Made by a program: the position numbers and the translations under genes
The notes under the pieces: generated by a model
Seen by the model: only the letters and a program-made list of their open reading frames with translations
What the model was told of the DNA's origin: nothing
The model's database searches: none
Assembly (NCBI GenBank): GCA_030593155.1
Contig: JAUVHT010000004.1
Span: 1 to 17,267 of the forward strand
Reading direction: 5' to 3'
Length of the DNA stretch: 17,267 nt
Source: Candidatus Bathyarchaeota archaeon
Lineage (GTDB): Archaea; Thermoproteota; Bathyarchaeia; TCS64
Shown: in pieces, positions 7,111 to 14,840 of the stretch
Numbering within the stretch: the stretch's first letter is position 1
How the letters are laid out: every line of letters begins with the position of its first letter

Positions 7111-7281
7111 TTATCGAGCGGTTTTCTCGATGGTGTTGCACAATGTTTCAAGTCGAGTCTGGATCTGGGAGAATGCCTCTATTAGCATTTCAAGCCTTTC
7201 TAAAAGCCTATCCAAGTTCTTCTCGTGTTCCTTCAGTATGTTGATGACCAGATCGAGGACATCGAGCTTGCTCTTCTCCAT
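7111..7281 (-). CDS. Small helical (coiled-coil-like) protein, 56 residues
   Basis: This frame lies in the 400-base gap between the M28 peptidase and dnaJ genes. It starts with ATG at 7281 and ends with TAA at 7111-7113. The product has no proline or glycine and shows a regular hydrophobic spacing (LDVLDLVINILKEH, then LDRLLERLEMLIEAF, then IQTRLETL), so it should form a long amphipathic helix or coiled coil. One cysteine is at residue 48. There is no signal peptide or membrane segment. A T-run after its stop and another after the upstream M28 stop suggest that it is its own transcription unit. The function is unknown. The position suggests, but does not show, a link with the chaperone genes; a small adaptor or regulator would fit. 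The clean heptad-like pattern and ATG start make a real gene likely. Confidence 0.55.
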   Translation of the reverse strand: MEKSKLDVLDLVINILKEHEKNLDRLLERLEMLIEAFSQIQTRLETLCNTIEKTAR

Positions 7282-7373
7282 CGCAATCTATTCTCTCGCT
7301 AAACAGGTGAAAAGCTCCGGGGTGCTGTTAGAACTAGGATGGATAAGCTTGCTGTCACCAGGCTGGACTATGA

Positions 7374-7382
7374 GAAAAATAG
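7374..7382 (-). terminator. T-run terminator after the M28 peptidase gene
   Basis: The minus strand reads CTATTTTTC about 15 bases after the M28 stop codon, preceded by a C-run. Short T-runs are the usual archaeal termination signal. Confidence 0.45.
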
Positions 7383-7395
7383 GGGGGAACGGCTC

Positions 7396-8805
7396 TCATC
7401 TGGTGCTGTGTGGATGCCACTTCTTCTGGATCTCCAGGGTCTTCTTCATTCCCTTCTTCTCTAGGTGGTCGATGATCTCCTCGAGCGGCGTGTGCTCAGC
7501 GATCTTCTCCTCCTGGTTCGCCAGCCTCAGAACCAGCCTCGACAGTACCATCGCCCCCTCCTGCATGTTCCTGGGGTCAACCTTGTCCATCATGTCGGCC
7601 GTGGTATGCCCCCAGCCCCTGCCACCTATGAGTTGACTCGGGGAGGGCTCGGCCCCCATAGTGACGGCGGGCACCCCCTGCATATAGAAAGGCCAGTGAT
7701 CGGAGGCAGCCCCGGTCCCAATCGAGACTGTCATGGGGTAGCCGATCTCCCCGCCGAAGGCTTCAAGTGACTCCTTGAGCTCGGGGAGCTGGTAGACGGT
7801 GAATGCTGCGTGCTGGGTGCCATCCTTGTTGGCCAGGCCTCCCAGCTCCAGGTTGAGCATGATGGCCACGTCCTTCATCTCGTCTTTGTGCAGGTCGACG
7901 TAGCATGTGGAGCCTGTGACACCGATCTCCTCGCAGGCGAAGCAGATGAACCGGATGCTCCGCTTGAACTTCCCCTCGTATCTCTTCAGGACCCGCGCGA
8001 GCTCCATGGTCACGACGGTGCCCGAGAGGTTGTCCATTGCACCCTGAGCGATGTCGTGGCCGTCGTAGTGGCCCCCCACCACGATCCACTCGTCCTTCTT
8101 CGAGGATCCGGGGAGTTCGCAGACGATGTTCGCCGACTCCGTGTCTGGGACGATCTCGCTCCCGTTCTTGATCCTGGCTTTCAGGGGCCTCCCCTTGGCC
8201 AGCCGCCGCATCAGGGAGCCATTCTCGAGGCTTATGCCGATCCCCGGGATCTCCCCTCCCATCCTGTAGCTGGGCCTGAGGCTGCCCGTGGGCGGGAGCT
8301 GACCCGGATTGTGGTTCATGAAGATGAAGCCCATGGCGCCATACTCGACTGCGTACCCGTACTTCGTCCTCCTGTGGACCCGCTTTCCAGCGGGGCTCGT
8401 TGCGCTGGAGCAGAGGACGATCTTGCCCTTTACATCGGCGGGGTCGACGGCCTCGAACTCCTCGGGGCTCCCCGTGCCGAGATCGATGACCTCGGCTTTC
8501 ATCTCTCCCCCTGGTGAGATGGCAAGTGAGATGACCGGGAAATCTCTTTGGTAGGGCTCGGTCACTTCAAGGGATGCGGGCCCCCTCTTCCATCCGTAGT
8601 ACTTGAAGGGCTCCGCCCGGGCGTTCTCGTAGCCGTACTCCTTGAGCTTGGCCACCATGTACTCCTGGGCTCTCATCTCGCTCTCTGTCCCTGCGAACCT
8701 GCTCCCGATCTCATCAGCCATGTAGTAGTGGTTCTCGCGCATCTCGCCGCTCTGCCAGATGTCTCCGATGACGTCACGCTCGATTTCCAAGAGCTTTTTT
8801 TCCAA
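7396..8805 (-). CDS. M28-family metallopeptidase with PA-domain insertion (cytosolic)
   Basis: A 469-residue zinc aminopeptidase or carboxypeptidase-type enzyme of family M28. The di-zinc ligands are all visible: H246 and D248 (GGHYDGHD), D258 (AMDNLSGT), E292/E293 (CEEIGVTGS), E320 (NLELGG, where Asp is more usual) and H400 (GHTTADM). SDHWPF is also typical. A protease-associated (PA) domain lies between about residues 100 and 215 (VKGKIVLC and GAMGFIF). No signal peptide or membrane helix is present, so it should act in the cytosol, unlike many PA-containing M28 enzymes that are secreted. Start: two in-frame TTG codons lie at 8811 and 8805. The Shine-Dalgarno site GAGGT (8812-8816) is 6 bases from the second and directly against the first, so 8805 is preferred. 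It sits between dnaK and dnaJ on the same strand, behind a T-run terminator and with its own TATA-like box. Confidence 0.88.
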   Translation of the reverse strand: MEKKLLEIERDVIGDIWQSGEMRENHYYMADEIGSRFAGTESEMRAQEYMVAKLKEYGYENARAEPFKYYGWKRGPASLEVTEPYQRDFPVISLAISPGGEMKAEVIDLGTGSPEEFEAVDPADVKGKIVLCSSATSPAGKRVHRRTKYGYAVEYGAMGFIFMNHNPGQLPPTGSLRPSYRMGGEIPGIGISLENGSLMRRLAKGRPLKARIKNGSEIVPDTESANIVCELPGSSKKDEWIVVGGHYDGHDIAQGAMDNLSGTVVTMELARVLKRYEGKFKRSIRFICFACEEIGVTGSTCYVDLHKDEMKDVAIMLNLELGGLANKDGTQHAAFTVYQLPELKESLEAFGGEIGYPMTVSIGTGAASDHWPFYMQGVPAVTMGAEPSPSQLIGGRGWGHTTADMMDKVDPRNMQEGAMVLSRLVLRLANQEEKIAEHTPLEEIIDHLEKKGMKKTLEIQKKWHPHSTR

Positions 8806-8851
8806 CTTCAAACCTCTTTTAGATGAAACTAATGGGGTATTACGGTTTACT

Positions 8852-8861
8852 GTTATATGTT
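8852..8861 (-). promoter_or_regulatory. TATA-like box for the M28 peptidase gene
   Basis: The minus strand reads ACATATAACA about 50 bases before the TTG at 8805. It lies between the dnaK terminator and the gene, so the peptidase probably has its own promoter as well as any read-through from dnaK. Confidence 0.45.
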
Positions 8862-8872
8862 GTGAATGGATG

Positions 8873-8897
8873 AAAAAAGAGGTAATGATTGAAAAAA
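8873..8897 (-). terminator. Double T-run terminator after dnaK
   Basis: The minus strand has two six-T runs (8892-8897 and 8873-8878) directly after the dnaK stop codon, with no evident hairpin. Tandem T-runs are typical archaeal terminators, and suggest that purB-grpE-dnaK is one unit ending here. Confidence 0.6.
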
Positions 8898-8900
8898 GGG

Positions 8901-10778
8901 CTACTTTCTCTCCTTCTCCTCATCGACCACCTTGAACTCGGCGTCGACCGTCTTCTTACCCCCTTCCTCGCCCGGAGGGGGTTCTTGTTGGGGTCCCGCC
9001 TGGGCCTGCTGGGCCGCCGCCTGCTGGTAGACCGCGGCTCCCGCCTCCTGCACCACGTTGCGGAGCTCATCGATCTTTGCGTTGATCTCCGCCACGCCCC
9101 CGGTCTTCAGCGCCTCTTTCAGGGCGTCCATTGAGCCCTGGATCCTCGTCTTCTGGTCCTCCGTGAGTTTGTCCCCGATCTCGGTCAGGGTCTTCTCGGT
9201 GGTGTAGATGAGGGAGTCGGCCATGTTTCTGGCCTCCGCCTCCTCCTTGGCCAGCTTGTCCGCCTCTGCGTACTGCTCCGCTTCCTCCACCATCCTGTCC
9301 TTCTCGGCTTGGCTGAGCTTCGTGGAGGCCGTGATGGTGATGCTCACCTCCTTCCCGGTGCCCAGATCCTTGGCGGTGACGTCCAGAACCCCATCGGCGT
9401 TAATGTCGAAGGTGACCTCGATCTGGGGGATACCTCTAGGCGATGGTGGGATGCCCGTGAGGTCGAAGCGGCCCAGGCTTGTGTTGTCCTTGGCCATCGT
9501 CCTCTCTCCCTGGAGGACGTGGATCGTGACAGCGGTCTGGAAGTCTGCGGCCGTGCTGAAGGTCTGGGTCTGCTTCACCGGTATCGTTGTGTTGCGCTCG
9601 ATGACCTTGGTGTGGATGCTGCCCAGGGTCTCGACGCCCAGGGAGAGAGGCGTTACGTCCAGCAGGACGATGTCCGAGATCTCCCCGGCCAGGATCGCCC
9701 CCTGAATGGACGCCCCGATGGCGACACACTCCATTGGATCGAGCCCCCTCTCAGGCTTCTTGCCCACCACCTCCTCGACGAACCGCTGGACCAGGGGCAT
9801 CTTGGTCTGACCGCCGAAGACGATGACCTTGTCGATCTGCTGGGAGGTCACCTTGGCGTCCTTGATGGTCTGGAGGATCGGCTGCCGGATCCTCTCGACG
9901 ATGGGACGTGTGAGCTGCTCCAGCTTCGCTCTGGTGAGAGGGACGTGGAGGTTCTTGGGGCCGCTCGCGTCCATCGCGATGTAGGGGAGCTCTATATCCG
10001 TGGTGATCAGCGTGGACAGCTCGATCTTAGCCTTCTCCGAGGCCTCCTTGATCCTCACCATGGCGCTCAAATCATTGGTGAGGTCGATGCCAGACTCCTT
10101 CTTGAACTCCGTAACGACGTAGTCCATCACTGCCTTGTCCAGGTCTGTGCCGCCGGTCTGGGTGTCGCCGCTTGTCGAGAGGACCTCGAACACCCCACCG
10201 CCGAAGTCCATCACAGTTGTGTCGTTCGTGCCCCCTCCGAAGCTGAAAACTAGGATCTTCAGCTCCTGATCGGCCTTGTCGATGCCGTAGGCCAGCGCCG
10301 CCGCGGTGGGCTCGTTGACTATCCTCGTCACATTGAGGCCTGCTATCTCCCCTGCGTCGATGGTGGCCTGGCGCTGGTTGTCGTTGAAGTGGGCCGGGAC
10401 GGTGATGACCGCCTTGCCGAACTTCTCGCCCATGTATGTCTCTGCGTCCCTGAGGATCTTCTGCAGTATGAAGGCCGATATCTGCTGGGGGGTGTACTCC
10501 TTGCCGTGCAACGTGATCTTCCGATCAGTGCCCATCAGACGCTTGGCTTCGCGCACCGTCCCCTCAGGGTTGGTGACCGCCTGCCTCCTGGCCGGTTCAC
10601 CCACCAACAGCTGACCGTCCTTCGTGAAAGCGACGATGGACGGGAACATCTTCCCTGCCACAGTAGGCCCCTCAGCGCTGGGTATGATAGTGGACTTCCC
10701 ACCTATGATCACGGCCGCCGCCGAGTTGGTAGTCCCCAGATCTATTCCGAGGATCTTCTCTCTCTTTTCCTCACTCAT
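8901..10778 (-). CDS. dnaK: Chaperone protein DnaK (Hsp70) with an unusual ATP-site substitution
   Basis: ATP-driven Hsp70 that binds exposed hydrophobic segments of clients, working with DnaJ and GrpE. It has 625 residues from the chosen start. The ATPase domain has GIDLGTTNS (11-19), the K79 in REAKRLMG, and [11 protein letters not shown] (E156). The phosphate-2 block is [20 protein letters not shown], where nearly all Hsp70s have FDLGGGTFD or FDFGGGTLD. The first aspartate (E. coli Asp194, bovine Hsc70 Asp199) is therefore Ser179, while Thr184 and Asp186 are kept. The peptide-binding domain is normal ([22 protein letters not shown]). The tail is Gln-rich and ends EEKERK. Start: ATG at 10778 is 7 bases after AGGAG and overlaps the grpE stop by 8 bases; the longer frame from 10802 adds eight residues and lacks such a site. 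Translational coupling to grpE is likely. Confidence 0.95.
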   Translation of the reverse strand: MSEEKREKILGIDLGTTNSAAAVIIGGKSTIIPSAEGPTVAGKMFPSIVAFTKDGQLLVGEPARRQAVTNPEGTVREAKRLMGTDRKITLHGKEYTPQQISAFILQKILRDAETYMGEKFGKAVITVPAHFNDNQRQATIDAGEIAGLNVTRIVNEPTAAALAYGIDKADQELKILVFSFGGGTNDTTVMDFGGGVFEVLSTSGDTQTGGTDLDKAVMDYVVTEFKKESGIDLTNDLSAMVRIKEASEKAKIELSTLITTDIELPYIAMDASGPKNLHVPLTRAKLEQLTRPIVERIRQPILQTIKDAKVTSQQIDKVIVFGGQTKMPLVQRFVEEVVGKKPERGLDPMECVAIGASIQGAILAGEISDIVLLDVTPLSLGVETLGSIHTKVIERNTTIPVKQTQTFSTAADFQTAVTIHVLQGERTMAKDNTSLGRFDLTGIPPSPRGIPQIEVTFDINADGVLDVTAKDLGTGKEVSITITASTKLSQAEKDRMVEEAEQYAEADKLAKEEAEARNMADSLIYTTEKTLTEIGDKLTEDQKTRIQGSMDALKEALKTGGVAEINAKIDELRNVVQEAGAAVYQQAAAQQAQAGPQQEPPPGEEGGKKTVDAEFKVVDEEKERK

Positions 10779-11307
10779 CTTCATTCTCCTCTTGATCTTC
10801 ATCTGAGCCCGGGTTCCTTGCCACCTTCACCATGCTCGCCCTCAGAACCCGATCCTTGAACTTGTAGCCTTTCCGAAGTTCTTCGATCACGGTTCCATCT
10901 GGCTGGTCATGGGTCTCGACCTCCAACACCGCCTCGTGGAATCGAGGATCGAATGGCTCTCCGATGGCCTCTATAGGTGAGACCCCCTCAGTCGCCATGA
11001 GCTTCTCGAACTTACCCCTCACCATCTCGACGCCCTCAACTATGTCACCTTTTCCAGCCTTTAAGACTTCAACTGCGAGGTGCAACTCATCGAGGAGGGG
11101 GAGAAGCTGCATGAGGAGGCGCCCGTTCGCACGGGAGAGCATCTCGTCCAATCGCTTCTGGGTCTGCTTCTGAAGGTTCTCCAAGTCCGCCTTAGCATAT
11201 TTTAACTGGCTGAGATATTTCTCCGCTCGTTTCCTCTCGTCCTCTAACGAGGCCTCGAGTTTGGCTACTTTTTCTTCGAGCTTCTTGGTTTTAGACTTCG
11301 GAGACAT
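10771..11307 (-). CDS. grpE: Nucleotide exchange factor GrpE
   Basis: Releases ADP from DnaK so that ATP can rebind. The protein has 178 residues. The N-terminal part (5-60) is a charged coiled coil, followed by a helical bundle (62-105). The C-terminal beta domain carries the family signature [13 protein letters not shown] (119-131), [25 protein letters not shown] (139-163) and an acidic tail ending ENEDE. ATG start at 11307 with GAGGT 5 bases before it. The gene ends inside the start of dnaK (8-base overlap, ATGAGTGA) and lies 58 bases after purB on the same strand, so purB-grpE-dnaK may be co-transcribed. A TATA-like GAAATAAACC in the purB-grpE gap could also give grpE-dnaK its own heat-inducible transcript. 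Confidence 0.95.
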   Translation of the reverse strand: MSPKSKTKKLEEKVAKLEASLEDERKRAEKYLSQLKYAKADLENLQKQTQKRLDEMLSRANGRLLMQLLPLLDELHLAVEVLKAGKGDIVEGVEMVRGKFEKLMATEGVSPIEAIGEPFDPRFHEAVLEVETHDQPDGTVIEELRKGYKFKDRVLRASMVKVARNPGSDEDQEENEDE

Positions 11308-11365
11308 GTTGGACCTCTGGGCTCAGTCTACGCTGTCAATGAAACGAAATTGTGGTTTATTTCCT

Positions 11366-12715
11366 TTACGGAAATCTGGCTTTAAGGGTGTCTACGACGT
11401 TTTCCACCTGGCTCACAGCAGTGCCAAGATAGTTCTCTGGTTTAAGCCAGTTGTCCAGTTCGTCCTCGGTCACGAGCGCGCTGGCCTGCCCATCCTCTAA
11501 CATGATCTCCCGGAGGCTCCTCCTCTCATTCCAGCACTTCATCGCGAGGCGGCGCATCAGCTCGTGGGCATCCTGCCGCCCCACCCCCTTCTTCACCAGC
11601 TCGAGCATCACCCTCTCGGTGAGGCAGAGGCCGAGGGTGAGGTCCAAGTTTCTTCGGATGTTCTCATGGTCGAAGACGAGGTCCCTGATGATGGAGGTCA
11701 TCTGCCTGAGGATGTAATCTGTCAGGATGAAACCCTCGGGGATTGTGATCCTCTCCAGGGACGAATTGGACAGATCCCTCTCATGCTCGAGAGCGATGGT
11801 CTCCAGGGACGGGACTACGCTGGCCCGTATAAGCCTCGCCAGCCCGCAGACCCGCTCGCTCTTGTGGGGGTTCCTCTTGTGGGGCATGGTAGAAGATCCG
11901 ACCTGATCCCTCCTGAAGGGCTCGAAGACCTCGGCGATCTCGTTTCGCTGAAGGTTTCTGATCTCCCTTCCGATCTTGTCCATGGTTCCTGCGATGATCG
12001 CGAGGAGGCACTGCATCTCAGCGTGGCTGTCCCTCTGCACTATCTGGTTGGCGATCGGGACTGGCCTGAGACCGAGGCGCTCCATCGTCAGCCTCTGGAC
12101 ATCGAACCCTTTCTCCCCGAATCCCGCCATGGTCCCCACCGCACCGCTCATCTTCCCTAACAAAATTCTCCCTTTGACCCCCTCCAATCTGTCAAGGTGC
12201 CTTGAGACCTCGTCGGCCCAGACCGCAAATTTCATCCCATACGTCGTGGGGAGAGCGTGCTGCCCGTGGGTGCGCCCGATGCAAATGGTCTCCTTGTGAG
12301 CCTCCGCCTGCTCCAATAACCCTCTAAGCAGATCCAAGAGGCCCCCTTCGAGTATCTTTAGCGAGTCCCTGAGCTGGAGGGCGAGGGATGTATCCACGAT
12401 GTCATAACTGGTGGCCCCAAGGTGGATATAGTTCCCGGAATCCCCCTCGCAGACCTCCGTCAGAGCCCTGACCATGGCCATTATGTCGTGATGGATCTCC
12501 CCCTCGATCTCCTTCATCCTCTCCAGTTTCACTATGCCGATATCCGCCTTCCTTCCGATCTCCTCCGCCGCCTCGACGGGGATCGAGCCGAGCTGGGCGT
12601 GGGCCCAGGCGAGGGCGGCCTCTACTTCGAGCCACTTCTGGAGCTTGGACTCCTCGGTGAAGACCTTCTTCATCTCGGGATAGAAATACCTGAACTCGAT
12701 GGGGTGAACGGACAT
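11366..12715 (-). CDS. purB: Adenylosuccinate lyase
   Basis: Fumarase/aspartase-superfamily lyase that cleaves adenylosuccinate to AMP and fumarate, and SAICAR to AICAR and fumarate. The length of 449 residues is normal. Key motifs are EIHHDIMA (74-81), GATSYDIVDT (100-109), GRTHGQHALP with His150 (147-156), and the superfamily signature GSSTMPHKRNP (273-283), whose serine is catalytic. ATG start at 12715, four bases after GAGGT. An AT-rich TCTTATCTAAT about 40 bases upstream may be its TATA box. It is divergent from the etf operon, with 126 bases between, and is the first gene of a minus-strand run purB-grpE-dnaK. PurA, the preceding enzyme of the pathway, lies on the other side of the chaperone genes. 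Confidence 0.96.
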   Translation of the reverse strand: MSVHPIEFRYFYPEMKKVFTEESKLQKWLEVEAALAWAHAQLGSIPVEAAEEIGRKADIGIVKLERMKEIEGEIHHDIMAMVRALTEVCEGDSGNYIHLGATSYDIVDTSLALQLRDSLKILEGGLLDLLRGLLEQAEAHKETICIGRTHGQHALPTTYGMKFAVWADEVSRHLDRLEGVKGRILLGKMSGAVGTMAGFGEKGFDVQRLTMERLGLRPVPIANQIVQRDSHAEMQCLLAIIAGTMDKIGREIRNLQRNEIAEVFEPFRRDQVGSSTMPHKRNPHKSERVCGLARLIRASVVPSLETIALEHERDLSNSSLERITIPEGFILTDYILRQMTSIIRDLVFDHENIRRNLDLTLGLCLTERVMLELVKKGVGRQDAHELMRRLAMKCWNERRSLREIMLEDGQASALVTEDELDNWLKPENYLGTAVSQVENVVDTLKARFP

Positions 12716-12786
12716 GGAACCTCACTGTTTTAATGGTGGCTCCTTGATTAGATAAGACTTCTTTACGAACTCGATCCCCCTCCGTA

Positions 12787-12795
12787 TTTTTATAC
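12787..12795 (+). promoter_or_regulatory. TATA-like box for the etfBA-glcD operon
   Basis: TTTTTATAC at 12787-12795 is a good archaeal TATA match. A start of transcription about 25 bases downstream would fall near 12816, leaving a leader of roughly 26 bases before the etfB ATG at 12842. Confidence 0.55.
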
Positions 12796-12805
12796 AGCGT
12801 GATGG

Positions 12806-12822
12806 AACATTCTTAGAACGTT
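12806..12822 (+). promoter_or_regulatory. 17-base imperfect palindrome at the etf operon start (operator candidate)
   Basis: AACATTCTTAGAACGTT is symmetrical about 12814: its arms AACATTCT and AGAACGTT pair at seven of eight positions. It overlaps the predicted transcription start of the etf operon, the usual place for an archaeal repressor site. The regulator is not known. The winged-helix gene at 16373-16663 is a neighbour but has no shown link. Confidence 0.5.
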
Positions 12823-12841
12823 TAATTCGGGACGGGATGAG

Positions 12842-13639
12842 ATGAGCGAGGGCTTGAACATAATCGTTTGCATCAAGCAGGTTCCGGAGACAACAGAGGT
12901 CGAGTTCGACGAAGAGACCGGAACCCTGAAGAGGGAGGGAATCGCGGCTGTCGTCAACCCCTTCGACGAGTACGCCGTCGAGGAGGGCCTGCGGCTCAGA
13001 GAGAAATACGGTGGCAATGTGAAGGTGCTGAGCATGGGCCCGCCCCAGGCCGAGGCCGCCCTCAGGGATACTATAGCACTGGGTTGTGACGAGGCATGGC
13101 TGGCAACGGACCGAGCCTTCGCCGGAGCCGATACATGGGCGACGAGCTACACCCTCGGTCTCTGCATCGAAAAGCTGGCTCCCTATGATTTAATCATCTG
13201 CGGCTTGAAGACTACCGACGGCGACACGGGCCAGGTCGGACCCGAACTAGCCCAGCAGATGGGCATCCCCCACGTCTGCTACGTTAACAAGATCCTTGGA
13301 GTCTCGGGGGGCAAGATTAAACTGACTAGATTTCTCGATGACGGGGTCGAGACCCTCGAGGCGTCCCTTCCCCTCGTCATCTCGGTGAGCAAGGACATAA
13401 ACCAACCCCGACTAGCGACCCTCCGAGGCAGGCTCCAGGCGAGGAAGGCAGAGATCCACCGGATCACATCGAAGGATTTTGACGTTGAACCATCGGATCT
13501 GGGATTAGATGGATCCCCCACGAGGGTTGTTAAAATCTTCACCCCTACACCTCCAGCCGCCGGAGAAGTGTTCGAGGGTTCCCCTGATGAGCTGGCAGGG
13601 AAAATCTTCGAAAAGCTCTTGGAGTGCAAGGTGATCTGA
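12842..13639 (+). CDS. etfB: Electron transfer flavoprotein subunit beta
   Basis: A 265-residue EtfB subunit that pairs with the following EtfA. It starts with NIIVCIKQVPETTEVEFDEE, has NPFDEYAVEEGLRLRE (39-54), GADTWATSYTL (95-105) and the loop DGDTGQVGPELA (126-137). The DGDTxQVGP form of this loop is characteristic of Etfs that bind FAD, rather than AMP, in the beta subunit and that can bifurcate or confurcate electrons. ATG at 12842; an earlier ATG at 12837 stops after two codons and overlaps it. No strong Shine-Dalgarno site is seen. It is the first gene of a three-gene operon with etfA 1 base behind. Subunit identity is very sure; the confurcating role is inferred from the loop and the operon. 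Confidence 0.95.
   Translation: MSEGLNIIVCIKQVPETTEVEFDEETGTLKREGIAAVVNPFDEYAVEEGLRLREKYGGNVKVLSMGPPQAEAALRDTIALGCDEAWLATDRAFAGADTWATSYTLGLCIEKLAPYDLIICGLKTTDGDTGQVGPELAQQMGIPHVCYVNKILGVSGGKIKLTRFLDDGVETLEASLPLVISVSKDINQPRLATLRGRLQARKAEIHRITSKDFDVEPSDLGLDGSPTRVVKIFTPTPPAAGEVFEGSPDELAGKIFEKLLECKVI
13628..13636 (+). promoter_or_regulatory. Shine-Dalgarno site for etfA inside the end of etfB
   Basis: AAGGTGATC lies within the last codons of etfB and matches eight bases of the complement of the archaeal 16S rRNA 3' end (AGGTGATC). It ends 4 bases before the GTG at 13641 and so fixes that codon as the etfA start. Confidence 0.65.
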
Positions 13640-13640
13640 G

Positions 13641-14840
13641 GTGAGCGAGCTACCGATAACCGTTGAAAAAGAAAAATGCACTGGCTGCAGCCTCTGCGTC
13701 ACCTCCTGCCCCTTCGCAGCCATCGAGATGGAGAACGGCTACCCTGTCATCCTCGACGAATGCCGTCTATGCGGGGCGTGCGTCGAGGCTTGTCCTGAGG
13801 ACGCCATAACAATAAAAGAGACCGAGAAGGAAGACGATGCATCCGAATACAAGGGCGTCCTCGTCTATGCCGAACAGAGGGAAGGGGTGGTCCACCCCGT
13901 AGCCTACGAGCTCCTCGGGAAAGGACGAGAACTTGCCGATCAGCTGGGGGAAGATCTATACGCAGTTGTTATAGGGAAAGACGTTGACGAAGGCGCTGTG
14001 GAGTTGGCGTTCAGGGGCGCCGACAAGGTATTCGTGTACTCTGACCCAGCCCTTGAAGTTTTTAGAGACGACCCCTACTCGGCCCTGCTGGAGGAACTCG
14101 TAAGGGAGGAGAAGCCGAGCATCTTCCTCATCGGGGCAACCGCCATCGGTAGATCCTTGGGACCGAAGGTGGCCGCCTGCCTCGAAACGGGATTGACGGC
14201 TGACTGCACCGGCCTGGACATAGACCCCGAGACAAGGCTGCTCCTCCAGACGCGGCCGGCTTACGGTGGCAACATCATGGCCACCATCATCTGTACCAAC
14301 AGAAGGCCACAGATGGCCACCGTCAGGTACAAGGTGATGAGGGAGGCCGAGAGAGACCCCTCCAGAAGAGCGCGGATAATCAAAAAAGCGGTTGACATGA
14401 GCAGTATACCCGACAGGGTCAAGATCATCGACTTCCAACCCGCCCCGGAAGTGGTGAGCATAGTAGACGCCGACATCGTCGTCTCAGGGGGGAAAGGCCT
14501 CGGTGAGCCAAAGGGGTTCGAGGTAGTCAGGGAGCTGGCCAAGGCCTTGGGGGGAGCGGTGGGCGCGAGCAGGCCGACGGTGGACGAGGGTTGGATGGAG
14601 TATCGCCACCAGGTGGGCCTCAGCGGGCGAACAGTCCGACCGAAGCTGTACGTGGCGTGCGGCATCTCGGGAGCGGTGCAGCACCTCGCCGGTATGAAGA
14701 CCTCAGACGTGATCATCGCTATCAACAAGGACCCAGATGCACCCATCTTCGGCGTATCCTCCCTCGGGGCGGTCGGAGACCTCTACGAAATCATCCCCCA
14801 CCTCATAGAAAAGATCAGGGAGCACAAGGAGAATGGATGA
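13641..14840 (+). CDS. etfA: Electron transfer flavoprotein subunit alpha with N-terminal 2[4Fe-4S] ferredoxin domain
   Basis: A 399-residue fusion. Residues 1-60 are a bacterial-type ferredoxin with two CxxCxxCxxxC motifs: C13, C16, C19, C23 and C41, C44, C47, C51, each followed by Pro. Residues from about 72 on are EtfA: the N-terminal Rossmann-like domain (GVLVYAEQREGVVHPVAYEL) and the C-terminal FAD domain with SRPTVDEGWMEYRHQVG, SGRTVRPKLYVACGISGAVQ and HLAGMKTSDVIIAINKD. EtfA subunits with such a ferredoxin domain are known from the lactate- and caffeyl-CoA-linked Etfs of Acetobacterium, where the domain lies near the site of ferredoxin exchange. The start is GTG at 13641, fixed by a strong Shine-Dalgarno site. 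It overlaps the dehydrogenase gene by 8 bases, so all three products are probably made in equal amounts. Confidence 0.95.
   Translation: MSELPITVEKEKCTGCSLCVTSCPFAAIEMENGYPVILDECRLCGACVEACPEDAITIKETEKEDDASEYKGVLVYAEQREGVVHPVAYELLGKGRELADQLGEDLYAVVIGKDVDEGAVELAFRGADKVFVYSDPALEVFRDDPYSALLEELVREEKPSIFLIGATAIGRSLGPKVAACLETGLTADCTGLDIDPETRLLLQTRPAYGGNIMATIICTNRRPQMATVRYKVMREAERDPSRRARIIKKAVDMSSIPDRVKIIDFQPAPEVVSIVDADIVVSGGKGLGEPKGFEVVRELAKALGGAVGASRPTVDEGWMEYRHQVGLSGRTVRPKLYVACGISGAVQHLAGMKTSDVIIAINKDPDAPIFGVSSLGAVGDLYEIIPHLIEKIREHKENG

Noticed and set aside
7103..7636. Plus-strand frame of 177 codons across the M28-dnaJ gap
   Set aside because: It runs through the 56-residue gene and the end of the M28 gene on the other strand, and its Ser/Phe/Leu-rich product looks like antisense of coding DNA.
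9309..10253. Plus-strand frame of 314 codons opposite dnaK
   Set aside because: Antisense shadow of dnaK caused by high GC at third positions; the product is Asp/Leu/Gly-rich without recognisable motifs.
10779..10802. Eight extra codons at the start of dnaK
   Set aside because: They lie wholly within grpE, and the AGGAG site is properly spaced for the ATG at 10778 only.
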